Shown one piece after another: positions 10,003-18,784 of a DNA stretch of 64,000 bases. The stretch's first letter is position 1, and each line of letters opens with the position of its first letter. Made by a program: the position numbers and the translations under genes. The notes beneath the pieces are model-generated. The model was not told where the DNA came from. It saw only the letters and a program-made list of their open reading frames with translations, and searched no databases. Origin of the DNA: Macrococcoides epidermidis (lineage in GTDB: Bacteria; Bacillota; Bacilli; Staphylococcales; Staphylococcaceae); NCBI RefSeq assembly GCF_042659445.1, contig NZ_JBHSSR010000001.1; one strand, written 5' to 3'.

Positions 10003-11652
10003 ATGTCAGTTCGTGATTTATGGGAATCAAATATTGAAAACAGTTTAATTACACAAGAAGTTTATTCGGCCACTTCTGAAGCATTAAAAGAAGATGGCTA
10101 TGTCGGTGCACTTGCATTCGGTACAGCAGGTATCCGTGGGAAAATCGGTCTAGGTCCGAATCGATTAAATAAATACACAGTTCAAAAAGTTGCTACAGGG
10201 CTTGCAAAATATTTAAATGAGGTGAAAAAGGATGCTACTGTCGTTATCGCTTATGATACACGTCATTTTTCGCCTGAATTTTGTGATGTGATTGCATGCG
10301 TACTTGGTAGTTATGGCGTGAAAACATTCATGTTTGATCGTTATCATACGACGCCTGAACTTTCTTACTGTGTAAGACACCTTAAAACAGATGCAGGTGT
10401 GATGATTACTGCTAGTCATAATCCTCCAGAATACAACGGTATCAAGATTTATGGGCCGGATGGCGGTCAGTTAGCATTAGAAGGTGCTGCAAAAGTAAGT
10501 GAATTTATTGATAAGATTGATGATGTGTTCAATTTACAATCTGAAGCTAAAGACGAATTAATTAATAAAGGTTTAATTGAATACGTAGAAACAAACGTTA
10601 TTGAATCATATAAACAGGAAGTATTTAATTTAGTTGAAAGTATCCCAGCTTCAGACTTAAAGGTTGTATTTACGAGTTTACATGGGACAAGCGTTCCGAT
10701 CGTGCCTGAGATTTTAGATGCACTGAACTTCACACAATATGAAGTCGTAAAAGAACAGGCTGTACCAGATGCAGATTTCTCTTCTGTAAAATCTGCAAAC
10801 CCGGAAGATCACGATGCTTTTGATATGGCCATTGAATATGCTAAAAAAAGCAACGCTGATTTACTGATTGCGACGGATCCAGATGCTGATAGAATGGGTA
10901 TTGTTGCTCAAGTTGATGAACAATTCCACTATTTTAATGGTAATCAAATTGGTGCATTACTTCTAAATTATAGAATTCAATCAACACAAGACACTAAAAA
11001 TCGTGCAGCAGTAAAGTCTATTGTGACAAGTGAATTAGGTAAAGTCATTGCAGAACAAAATAATGTGAAAATGTTTGATGTGTTGACTGGCTTTAAATTT
11101 ATCGCAGAAAAAATTGCTTCTTTTGAAGCAAATAAAGATTATAATTATATCTTTGGATATGAAGAAAGTTACGGATATATGGCTGGACCTTTCGTACGTG
11201 ATAAAGATGCAGTACAAATCGTTCCATTGATTATTAAACATGCGAGCGAACTAAAAAATGAAGGTAAAACAATTGTTGATGCAATGAGTGAGATATATGC
11301 TAAATATGGCAACTATCAGGAAAAATTATTCTCACATACATTTGAAGGCCAAGAAGGTAAAGGCAAGATTGATACAATCATGAGTGAAAACAGACAAAAT
11401 ATACCTTCTGAAATTGCTGGATATAAAGTGATTAAAACTGAAGATTTCTTAGCGCAGACAAGCACTACCGCAGAAGGTATCACGAAATTAGAATTACCGC
11501 CAGCAAATGTATTAAAGTTCTACTTTGAAGAAGGATGGATTGCACTACGCCCATCTGGAACTGAACCTAAAATTAAATTATATGTATCAATGATTACAGA
11601 CGAGATTGATACCATTGCTGAAAAAATTAACAATGAAATATTTGATAAGTAA
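10003..11652 (+). CDS. pgcA: Alpha-phosphoglucomutase (phosphohexomutase family)
   Basis: It interconverts glucose-6-phosphate and glucose-1-phosphate. Glucose-1-phosphate feeds both ADP-glucose (glycogen) and UDP-glucose (glycolipid anchor, wall decoration). The 549-residue protein matches staphylococcal PgcA in length. Visible motifs are GTAGIRG (about 40-46), the phosphoserine loop TASHNP with Ser138, the metal loop DPDADRMG, the sugar-binding GYEESYGY and the phosphate-binding RPSGTEPKIKLY near the C-terminus. It follows pulA by 85 bases but has its own promoter and cre site. A phosphomannomutase activity is possible in this family; position beside the glg genes favours glucomutase. Confidence 0.94.
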   Translation: MSVRDLWESNIENSLITQEVYSATSEALKEDGYVGALAFGTAGIRGKIGLGPNRLNKYTVQKVATGLAKYLNEVKKDATVVIAYDTRHFSPEFCDVIACVLGSYGVKTFMFDRYHTTPELSYCVRHLKTDAGVMITASHNPPEYNGIKIYGPDGGQLALEGAAKVSEFIDKIDDVFNLQSEAKDELINKGLIEYVETNVIESYKQEVFNLVESIPASDLKVVFTSLHGTSVPIVPEILDALNFTQYEVVKEQAVPDADFSSVKSANPEDHDAFDMAIEYAKKSNADLLIATDPDADRMGIVAQVDEQFHYFNGNQIGALLLNYRIQSTQDTKNRAAVKSIVTSELGKVIAEQNNVKMFDVLTGFKFIAEKIASFEANKDYNYIFGYEESYGYMAGPFVRDKDAVQIVPLIIKHASELKNEGKTIVDAMSEIYAKYGNYQEKLFSHTFEGQEGKGKIDTIMSENRQNIPSEIAGYKVIKTEDFLAQTSTTAEGITKLELPPANVLKFYFEEGWIALRPSGTEPKIKLYVSMITDEIDTIAEKINNEIFDK

Positions 11653-11665
11653 TACATTTAAAAAT

Positions 11666-11832
11666 AAAGAGGCTGGGACAGTAGTGTTCTGCCACAAGCA
11701 AAAACCGAACAAAACTAATAAATCGCTCTTTGATTTATAGTTTTTGTTCGGTTTTTGTCGTAGTGGCAACTGCTGTGCCGCCGTTTAAGCTGTTAAACAG
11801 AAGAGGGCTAAGACTTATGTCTCACCCTCTTT
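11666..11832. repeat. Nested palindromic intergenic repeat
   Basis: The gap between the convergent pgcA and membrane-protein genes is almost filled by a nested inverted repeat. The outer arms are AAAGAGGCTGGGACA (11666-11680) and TGTCTCACCCTCTTT (11818-11832), matching at 13 of 15 positions. Inside are TGCCAC/GTGGCA arms and a perfect 15-base stem (11700-11714 with 11742-11756). The innermost stem ATAAATC (11718-11724) pairs with GATTTAT (11732-11738) around the loop GCTCTTT. The core recurs after ftsZ at 32537-32582. No open reading frame or clear target duplication is visible. Confidence 0.7.
11700..11756. terminator. Bidirectional terminator in repeat core (pgcA end)
   Basis: A 15-base perfect stem, AAAAACCGAACAAAA with TTTTGTTCGGTTTTT, ends in a T-run on both strands, so it can terminate pgcA from the left and the membrane-protein gene from the right. 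Confidence 0.75.
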
Positions 11833-12553
11833 ATTTCGTAGGTTCAAACTTAAAGAAGTTTAACCACTCTATATCTTTAGATATAAAGATATAGATTACC
11901 ATGATAATGATAAAAGTAATATGTAGAGGAAAGACATCCATTTTTAAGTCATTCATTTCACGATATGTTACAAAAAGCTTAAATGGAATTGTCATGATAA
12001 TTAAAAAACGAATAATGTAAAAAAGCATCACTGTTTCTGGTGAAAAATATAAAGCGATGAGCTCAAATATGACAAATAGATTATATATTGTGTAATAACT
12101 GATTGAATCAACAAAAACTTTATAGAAATTATTCGTACGATTCAATGCCACCATTTGAATAAGAAAAGTAATAAATATTGAAATTAACGAGAAAATAGCC
12201 CCACTTACAGTCATTCTTAGTCCTGATTCAAAATTAAATTGCGTAGAATGAAATGCACCTAGTGCAAATATTAGCAGTAAATAGACGATAAAGTTCAGTA
12301 CTGCAAAGAAAAAATATTTACTGCTTTTTGGATTATCAATAATTTTAATCGGCATTGCGATTGTTCTATAAACATAGTTAAAGAAAGAGTCGATTTGGTA
12401 ATCAAACTCTTTAATAGGTCGTTTGACTTGCGCAATCAATTTATTTTTAGAAAATTTTTCATTATCCTTTATTTCAGTGTCTATTCTTTTTTTCCCAGCC
12501 ACAGGTGTTGGATTCTTTATAAATTTATTAATATGTCCCCATTTGTCTGCCAA
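11831..12553 (-). CDS. Unknown membrane protein, five predicted helices
   Basis: I do not recognise the family with confidence. I chose the TTG at 12553 (240 residues) because GAGGTG lies six bases upstream; a longer open frame extends to 12628 but would run through the pyrE terminator. The first 80 or so residues are hydrophilic and rich in Lys, then five hydrophobic segments follow, beginning near FFFAVLNFIVYLLLIF and ending near FIIIMVIYIFI. A Yip1-like five-helix layout is possible but unproven. It lies just downstream of pyrE beyond a strong terminator, and its stop codon falls at the edge of the palindromic repeat. Confidence 0.75.
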   Translation of the reverse strand: MADKWGHINKFIKNPTPVAGKKRIDTEIKDNEKFSKNKLIAQVKRPIKEFDYQIDSFFNYVYRTIAMPIKIIDNPKSSKYFFFAVLNFIVYLLLIFALGAFHSTQFNFESGLRMTVSGAIFSLISIFITFLIQMVALNRTNNFYKVFVDSISYYTIYNLFVIFELIALYFSPETVMLFYIIRFLIIMTIPFKLFVTYREMNDLKMDVFPLHITFIIIMVIYIFISKDIEWLNFFKFEPTK

Positions 12554-12571
12554 AATCTTCACCTCATAAAA

Positions 12572-12605
12572 AAACTGTTTAATGTAAGTATACATTAAAC
12601 AGTTT
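12572..12605. terminator. pyr operon terminator
   Basis: A perfect 15-base stem AAACTGTTTAATGTA (12572-12586) pairs with TACATTAAACAGTTT (12591-12605) around a four-base loop. It is flanked by A- and T-runs, so it can work on both strands. It ends the pyr operon after pyrE. Confidence 0.85.
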
Positions 12606-12614
12606 TTTTTAACA

Positions 12615-13226
12615 TTATAAAGTGTCACGCCATTCTGTTAAGCCGTCAATATCACTTGCTTCAATTTTGTTCATTTCTTTTGCGACTTGAATTAACGTAT
12701 CAAAATCACTTAATGTGTAATATTCATAACCACTCTCTGCTAAACGTTCTTTACCTTTAGATAACTGATAGCTAAATATCGCTACAATCCCTAAAACTTC
12801 AGCACCATGCGCTTTTAAAGCATCAGCAGCATCGATTGCTGATCCACCAGTAGAAATTAAATCTTCTACAACAACGACTTTCTGCCCACGATCAACTTGT
12901 CCTTCAATCTGATTGCCTTTTCCATGTTTCTTACTTGAAGAACGTACATAGCTCATCGGTAAGTTCATCTTTTGAGCAACAAAAGCAGCATGGGGAATAC
13001 CAGCTGTTGCAGTTCCAGCTAAAACTTCTACATCGCTGAAGTGTTCTTCGATCAATGTTTTTATACCTTCAGCAATTTCATCTCTGACTTCAGGGTAACT
13101 CATCGTTAAACGGTTATCACAATAAATCGGACTTTTAATTCCTGATGACCATGTAAATGGATCATTTGGTTGTAGAGATACTGCTCCAATTTCTAATAAT
13201 GATTTCGCTATATTTTTACTTAACAT
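12615..13226 (-). CDS. pyrE: Orotate phosphoribosyltransferase
   Basis: PyrE joins orotate to PRPP, giving orotidine 5'-phosphate, the fifth step of UMP synthesis. The 203-residue protein carries the PRPP-binding loop VVVVEDLISTGGSAID near residues 116-131 and the segment RSSSKKHGKGNQIEG, typical of bacterial PyrE. Its start overlaps the end of pyrF by 11 bases, implying coupled translation. It is the last gene of the operon, followed by a strong terminator. Confidence 0.97.
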   Translation of the reverse strand: MLSKNIAKSLLEIGAVSLQPNDPFTWSSGIKSPIYCDNRLTMSYPEVRDEIAEGIKTLIEEHFSDVEVLAGTATAGIPHAAFVAQKMNLPMSYVRSSSKKHGKGNQIEGQVDRGQKVVVVEDLISTGGSAIDAADALKAHGAEVLGIVAIFSYQLSKGKERLAESGYEYYTLSDFDTLIQVAKEMNKIEASDIDGLTEWRDTL

Positions 13227-13917
13227 GATTTTCCCACGCTTTCTTTATTGAATAATATTTTTCTACAGGATTATCGTCTTGAGTGATTGATCTACCAACT
13301 ACAATATGCGTTGAACCATTCTCTTTAGCGAATTCCGGTGTCGCCACTCGCACTTGATCTCCAACAGCATCAGCTAATGTTCTAATCCCTGGAGTTACTT
13401 TTAAAAAGTCTTCACCTAAAGCATCTCTTAACATTTTACTTTCATTAGCAGAACATACAACACCATCTAGACCAGCATCACGTGTTAATGTTGCGTAATT
13501 TAATATGCATTCATCAATTGTTAGCGGTATACCTTGTTCATTTTGCATTACTGCTTCCGATGTACTTGTCAATTGCGTTACAGCTATTAATTTCGCTTCA
13601 CTTCCTGCATCACGCAATCCATTCATCGCTTCCTGCATCATCTTTTTTCCGCCTGCAGCGTGCACATTCACCAATTGTATATCTAGTTTTCCTAATCCTA
13701 ACATGGCTTGACGCACGGTATTAGGTATATCATAAAGTTTTAGGTCTAAAAATATTTCATGGCCTTGACTACGAATCACTTTCACAATTTCCGGACCATT
13801 CTGCATAAATAATTCCATACCGACTTTCACAAATAACGGTTCATCAAATGGTTTTAAAAATTCATTTACTTCATCCATATTTTTAAAATCTAATGCAATA
13901 ATCGGTTTATGAAACAT
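13216..13917 (-). CDS. pyrF: Orotidine 5'-phosphate decarboxylase
   Basis: PyrF decarboxylates OMP to UMP, the last step of the pathway. The 233-residue protein fits the bacterial family. It starts with the IALDF strand and contains the catalytic signature FLDLKLYDIPNTV (Asp-Lys-Asp charge network) and the phosphate-binding C-terminal segment TPEFAKENGSTHIVVGRSIT. The start codon directly abuts the pyrD stop and the end overlaps pyrE, so pyrD-pyrF-pyrE is a tightly packed unit. Confidence 0.97.
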   Translation of the reverse strand: MFHKPIIALDFKNMDEVNEFLKPFDEPLFVKVGMELFMQNGPEIVKVIRSQGHEIFLDLKLYDIPNTVRQAMLGLGKLDIQLVNVHAAGGKKMMQEAMNGLRDAGSEAKLIAVTQLTSTSEAVMQNEQGIPLTIDECILNYATLTRDAGLDGVVCSANESKMLRDALGEDFLKVTPGIRTLADAVGDQVRVATPEFAKENGSTHIVVGRSITQDDNPVEKYYSIKKAWENHVK

Positions 13918-14844
13918 TTATTTTGCCTCCAATAATTGATGCGTTCTATTTTTTAATTCATGAATATGGTTTACACCAAGTTTATCTAAATAATCTGGTA
14001 AATTGTTAATGATATCTATACATACATTAGGATTCTGGAAGTTTGCTGTACCTACTGCAACAGCATCAGCACCTACAGAAATAAAGTCAATTACATCCTG
14101 TGCATCAGTAACGCCACCCATTGCAATAATCGGGAATTCAGGTAAGGCTTTACGCACCTCATAAACCATACGCATTGCTACCGGTTTGACTGCAGGTCCA
14201 CTCAGTCCTCCGACAACATTGGCAATAATCGGAGCACCTGTTTTTTCATTGATACGAAGACCAACAAGTGTATTTATCATAGTAATACCATCAGCATATT
14301 CAGCAACAGCTACTGCCATTTCTACGATATTCGTAACGTTCGGTGATAATTTAACATATACGGGTACATGAGAGACTGCTTTAACTTTTCGTGTTAATTC
14401 AGCTGCAGTTTTTGGGTCTGTTCCGAACTGTATACCACCCTCTTTTACATTTGGACAACTGATATTCAACTCTAAAGCTTTAACATTTGGTGATTGTGAA
14501 ATCTTTTCAGCAACCTCAACATAGTCTTCTTCTTTTGAACCCGCAACATTTGCTATAATCGGTGTTTCAAATTGTTCAAGCCATTTCAATTCATGTGCAA
14601 TAATATGGTCAACACCAGGATTTTGTAACCCAATCGCATTGATCATACCGCTTGAAGTTTCAGCAACACGTGGTGTTGGATTCCCAAAGCGCATCTCAGG
14701 TGTTGCAGCTTTTATCATTATGGCACCTAGTTCATTTAAATCATAAAAGTTCGCAAATTCTTTTCCGAATGCGAAACAGCCGCTAGCAGGCATAATCGGA
14801 TTTTTTAAATCTAATCCTGGTAATTTAACATTTAATCGACTCAT
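13918..14844 (-). CDS. pyrD: Dihydroorotate dehydrogenase, class 1B catalytic subunit
   Basis: It oxidises dihydroorotate to orotate with FMN. The 308-residue soluble protein has no membrane segment. It carries PASGCFAFG near the start, the catalytic cysteine in LNISCPNVKEGG, and the FMN phosphate segment AMGGVTDAQDVIDF. Its position next to pyrK identifies the NAD-linked class 1B heterotetramer rather than the quinone-linked class 2 enzyme. It overlaps pyrK by four bases (ATGA). Staphylococcus aureus, as I recall, instead has a class 2 pyrD away from its pyr operon. Confidence 0.96.
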   Translation of the reverse strand: MSRLNVKLPGLDLKNPIMPASGCFAFGKEFANFYDLNELGAIMIKAATPEMRFGNPTPRVAETSSGMINAIGLQNPGVDHIIAHELKWLEQFETPIIANVAGSKEEDYVEVAEKISQSPNVKALELNISCPNVKEGGIQFGTDPKTAAELTRKVKAVSHVPVYVKLSPNVTNIVEMAVAVAEYADGITMINTLVGLRINEKTGAPIIANVVGGLSGPAVKPVAMRMVYEVRKALPEFPIIAMGGVTDAQDVIDFISVGADAVAVGTANFQNPNVCIDIINNLPDYLDKLGVNHIHELKNRTHQLLEAK

Positions 14845-15599
14845 AGGGCTAACGCTCCTTTCTCAAATACAGGACCGTCTGTACATATTTTTACATAACC
14901 TTCTTCATTATCAGCTTTGCATACACATGCATAACATGCACCGATACCGCACCCCATTCGCTCTTCAAGTGATACATATCCTGGCGTATCAGGTAATGCG
15001 TTTTCTATCGCTTTTATCATCACAATTGGACCACATGTATAAAAAGTATCATAAGTCTGAGGTAATGCTTCAATAACATCAGTGACAAATCCTTGCGTAC
15101 CGAAAGAACCATCGACTGTTGCGATATGTGTTTCACCTAAAGCACTAAACTGCTCCAGGTAAAACATATCTTCTTTTGATTGGAAACCTAATACATGAAT
15201 TGTTTTAATACCACGTGCATTTAATTGTTTCGATAATTCATATAAAGGCGGAACACCTATACCTCCGCCGATAAGTAATGCAGTATTTCCTGCTGCATCA
15301 ACAGGGAAACCATGTCCAAGTGGTGCGAGAATATCAACAGTATCACCTTGTTTTAATTGTGATAATGCTTGAGTACCTTTACCATCTGCACGATATAAAC
15401 AAGTTAATGTATGTTTAGATTGATCAACTTCGCAAATAGAAATGGGACGACGTAGCATAAACTCAGAAGAATTCCCTATTCTAATATGAACAAACTGTCC
15501 AGGTGTTGTCATTTCTTTCGTAATTTGACCTTCAAGTACAATTTCAAAAATATTTTTTGCGATACCTTGTTGACTAACGACTCTCATTTCTTCCTGCAT
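14841..15599 (-). CDS. pyrK: Dihydroorotate dehydrogenase electron transfer subunit
   Basis: PyrK carries FAD and a [2Fe-2S] cluster and passes electrons from PyrD to NAD. The 252-residue protein has the FAD segment MLRRPISIC, an NAD-binding GGGIGVPPLY loop, and a C-terminal cysteine cluster (EERMGCGIGACYACVCKA then a later cysteine in VKICTDGP) that fits the 2Fe-2S site. The ATG has an AGGAGGGATCACA leader. It lies 11 bases after carB and overlaps pyrD by four. Confidence 0.96.
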   Translation of the reverse strand: MQEEMRVVSQQGIAKNIFEIVLEGQITKEMTTPGQFVHIRIGNSSEFMLRRPISICEVDQSKHTLTCLYRADGKGTQALSQLKQGDTVDILAPLGHGFPVDAAGNTALLIGGGIGVPPLYELSKQLNARGIKTIHVLGFQSKEDMFYLEQFSALGETHIATVDGSFGTQGFVTDVIEALPQTYDTFYTCGPIVMIKAIENALPDTPGYVSLEERMGCGIGACYACVCKADNEEGYVKICTDGPVFEKGALAL

Positions 15600-15610
15600 T
15601 GTGATCCCTC

Positions 15611-18600
15611 CTACATTTGATTCATATTAAATGTCATACTCTCAATCACTTCAATTAATGCACGTGCAGTATCTAATGATGTTAGGCATGGTACACCATT
15701 ATCAACAGAATCACGTCTTATCTGGAAGCCATCACGTTCAGTTTGCTTACCATTTGTCATTGTGTTAATAACAATTTGAACATGTCCATCACGAATAACA
15801 TCTAATAAGTTAAATTCTGTACCTATCTTACTTACTTCTACCGCCGGAATATTATTCTCTTTTAATAGTTTAGCAGTGCCACTTGTTGCCATAATACGGT
15901 AGCCAATTTCATGTAATCGTTTTGCAAGGCCTAGCGCTTCCTGTTTGTCTTTATCTGCTACAGTGATTAATGCTGTACCATGATCTTTTACCTGTAATCC
16001 ACTTGCTACTAATCCTTTGTATAATGCTTTTTCAAGCGTTTTATCTTTTCCCATCACTTCACCAGTTGATTTCATCTCTGGTCCTAATGTAATATCAACA
16101 TTTTTAAGTTTTGAGAAACTAAATACAGGTGCTTTTACGAATACACCATCTTTGAATGGTACTAAACCTTCTGTGTAACCTTTATCCAGTAATGACTCTC
16201 CTAAAATACCTTTCATTGCGATATTTGCCATCGGAACATCTGTAATCTTACTTAAGAATGGAACTGTACGAGATGCACGTGGGTTTACTTCTAATACATA
16301 AACTTCTTCATCCGCAATAACAAATTGTATGTTTAATAATCCTACGATTTCTAATCCATGCGCTAAGCGTGTCGTGTAGTCTACTAACGTATCGATTTGT
16401 TTTTCAGTTAATGTTTGTGGTGGGTAAACTGCGATTGAATCACCAGAGTGAACCCCAGCACGTTCAATGTGTTCCATAATACCTGGAATCACCACTGTCT
16501 TACCATCACAGATGGCATCCACTTCAATTTCTTTACCTGTTAAGTAACGGTCAATTAATACCGGATGTTCTGGACTTGCTTTAACCGCTCTATTCATATA
16601 ATCCACAAGTTCAGGCTCATTATATACGATTTCCATCGCACGACCACCTAATACATATGATGGACGAACGAGTACCGGATAACCGATAAAGTTAGCATTA
16701 TCTACCGCTTCTTCTACAGATGTTGCCGTTTTACCTAATGGTTGAGGAATTTCAATTCTTTGCATTAACGCTTCAAATTCTTTACGGTCTTCAGCACGGT
16801 CTAAATTTTCTAAAGAAGTTCCTAATACTTTTACACCGTATTTCGTTAATTTTTCTGCTAAGTTGATTGCTGTTTGTCCACCGAACTGAACGACTACACC
16901 TTCAGGTTGTTCAAGGTTAATAATGTTCATAACATCTTCTTCAGTTAATGGTTCAAAGTATAATTTGTCTGAGATAGAGAAGTCCGTTGACACAGTTTCA
17001 GGGTTATTGTTAATGATAATCGCTTCATAACCCATTTCACGAATTGCCCATACAGCATGCACTGTCGCATAGTCAAATTCTACCCCTTGACCGATACGAA
17101 TAGGTCCAGATCCTAATACGATGACTTTCTTCTTATCACTTACGATAGATTCATTTTCAGTTTCATATGTACCATAGAAGTATGGTGTATTCGATTCAAA
17201 TTCTGATGCACATGTATCAACCATCTTAAATACTGGATTGATATTATTAGCTTGTCTTAAATCATAGATTTCACGTTCAGTCATATTCCAGCGATGTGCA
17301 ATAACACGGTCGCTAAAGCCATATTTTTTCGCCCATTCTAAACGATCAATATCGCCGATATGTTCTTTTAGGTCATGCTCGATATCTATAATATGCTGGA
17401 ATTTATTTAAGAAGAAGTAATCAATCTTCGTCCATTCATGAATATCATCTAAAGAAATGCCACGACGAATTGCTTCACCAATAAAGAATAAACGCTCATC
17501 ATCTTGCTCTTTAATACGTTTTTCAATAAAATCTAATTCGAAGTTTTCACCGTTCGGTAATCCTAAATGGTGTACACCATATTCTAAAGAACGAATTGCC
17601 TTTAATAATGACTCTTCGTATGTACGTCCGATAGCCATGACTTCACCAGTTGCTTTCATTTGTGTTCCGAGTACACGCTCACCTTTTTCAAATTTATCAA
17701 ACGGGAAACGTGGAATTTTAGATACAACATAGTCAAGCGCTGGTTCAAATGCTGCATAGCTTGTACCTGTTACCGGATTTAACATTTCATCTAATGTTAG
17801 ACCTACCGCTATCTTCGCTGCAAGCTTTGCAATTGGATATCCTGTTGCTTTTGAAGCTAAAGCTGACGAACGAGATACACGTGGATTAACTTCGATAATA
17901 TAGTAATTAAATGAATGTGGATCTAATGCTAACTGTACGTTACATCCACCTTCAATTTTTAACGCACGAATGATTCTTAATGATACGTCACGTAACATGT
18001 GATATTCTTTGTCGCTTAATGTTTGTGAAGGTGCTACTACGATTGAATCCCCTGTGTGAATACCGACTGGATCAATGTTTTCCATATTACAAACTACGAT
18101 TGCATTATCATTTGAGTCTCTCATTACTTCGTACTCAATTTCTTTATAACCTGCGATTGATTTTTCAATTAAACATTGTGTAACGGGTGAATATTTCAAA
18201 CCATTCGTTACGATTTCAATTAATTCTCTCTCATCGTGACAAATACCGCCACCTGTACCACCCATCGTAAATGCCGGGCGTACAATTACTGGGTAACCAA
18301 TTTCATTTGCAAAATCAACTGCCTGTTCAACCGTATTCACGATATCACTTTCAGGAACCGGAACATCTAATTCGTACATTAAGCTTCTGAATAAGTCTCT
18401 ATCTTCTGCCTGGTTGATAGAAGATAATTCTGTTCCTAATAGTTTAACGTTGTTTTCTTTTAAGATACCCGCTTCTTCTAATTGAACAGCCATATTTAAA
18501 CCTGTTTGTCCACCTAAAGTCGGCAGTAATGCATCGGGTTGTTCTTTACGGATAATACGCGCAACGAAATCTAATGTTAATGGTTCGATGTAAACTTTAT

Positions 18601-18784
18601 CTGCAATTTCTGTATCTGTCATGATGGTTGCTGGATTTGAGTTCACAAGAATAACTTTGTATCCTTCTTCTTTTAAGGCAAGACATGCTTGTGTGCCGGC
18701 GTAGTCAAATTCTGCTGCTTGGCCGATAATAATTGGACCTGATCCAATCACTAGAATTGTTTTAATATCATTACGTTTAGGCAT
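15611..18784 (-). CDS. carB: Carbamoyl-phosphate synthase, large subunit
   Basis: CarB uses ammonia from CarA, bicarbonate and two ATP to make carbamoyl phosphate. The 1057-residue protein has two homologous ATP-grasp halves. The first begins MPKRNDIKTILVIGSGPIIIGQ with ATP loop MGGTGGGI; the second begins with VIVLGSGPIRIGQGVEFDYA-like sequence near residue 555. A C-terminal MGS-like regulatory domain follows (GYRIMATSGTAKLL). Its ATG shares a base with the carA stop (TAATG). The length is that of the normal single-chain bacterial enzyme. It is pyrimidine-regulated through the operon leader; carbamoyl phosphate may also serve arginine synthesis. Confidence 0.98.
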   Translation of the reverse strand: MPKRNDIKTILVIGSGPIIIGQAAEFDYAGTQACLALKEEGYKVILVNSNPATIMTDTEIADKVYIEPLTLDFVARIIRKEQPDALLPTLGGQTGLNMAVQLEEAGILKENNVKLLGTELSSINQAEDRDLFRSLMYELDVPVPESDIVNTVEQAVDFANEIGYPVIVRPAFTMGGTGGGICHDERELIEIVTNGLKYSPVTQCLIEKSIAGYKEIEYEVMRDSNDNAIVVCNMENIDPVGIHTGDSIVVAPSQTLSDKEYHMLRDVSLRIIRALKIEGGCNVQLALDPHSFNYYIIEVNPRVSRSSALASKATGYPIAKLAAKIAVGLTLDEMLNPVTGTSYAAFEPALDYVVSKIPRFPFDKFEKGERVLGTQMKATGEVMAIGRTYEESLLKAIRSLEYGVHHLGLPNGENFELDFIEKRIKEQDDERLFFIGEAIRRGISLDDIHEWTKIDYFFLNKFQHIIDIEHDLKEHIGDIDRLEWAKKYGFSDRVIAHRWNMTEREIYDLRQANNINPVFKMVDTCASEFESNTPYFYGTYETENESIVSDKKKVIVLGSGPIRIGQGVEFDYATVHAVWAIREMGYEAIIINNNPETVSTDFSISDKLYFEPLTEEDVMNIINLEQPEGVVVQFGGQTAINLAEKLTKYGVKVLGTSLENLDRAEDRKEFEALMQRIEIPQPLGKTATSVEEAVDNANFIGYPVLVRPSYVLGGRAMEIVYNEPELVDYMNRAVKASPEHPVLIDRYLTGKEIEVDAICDGKTVVIPGIMEHIERAGVHSGDSIAVYPPQTLTEKQIDTLVDYTTRLAHGLEIVGLLNIQFVIADEEVYVLEVNPRASRTVPFLSKITDVPMANIAMKGILGESLLDKGYTEGLVPFKDGVFVKAPVFSFSKLKNVDITLGPEMKSTGEVMGKDKTLEKALYKGLVASGLQVKDHGTALITVADKDKQEALGLAKRLHEIGYRIMATSGTAKLLKENNIPAVEVSKIGTEFNLLDVIRDGHVQIVINTMTNGKQTERDGFQIRRDSVDNGVPCLTSLDTARALIEVIESMTFNMNQM

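Noticed and set aside
11666..11832. An insertion sequence or MITE with transposase-type termini
   Set aside because: There is no transposase, no clear target duplication and only 13 of 15 matches in the arms; I report it as a repeat without claiming transposition.
12554..12628. N-terminal extension of the membrane protein to 12628
   Set aside because: It would run through the perfect pyrE terminator and overlap the pyrE coding end; the TTG at 12553 has a well-placed ribosome-binding site.
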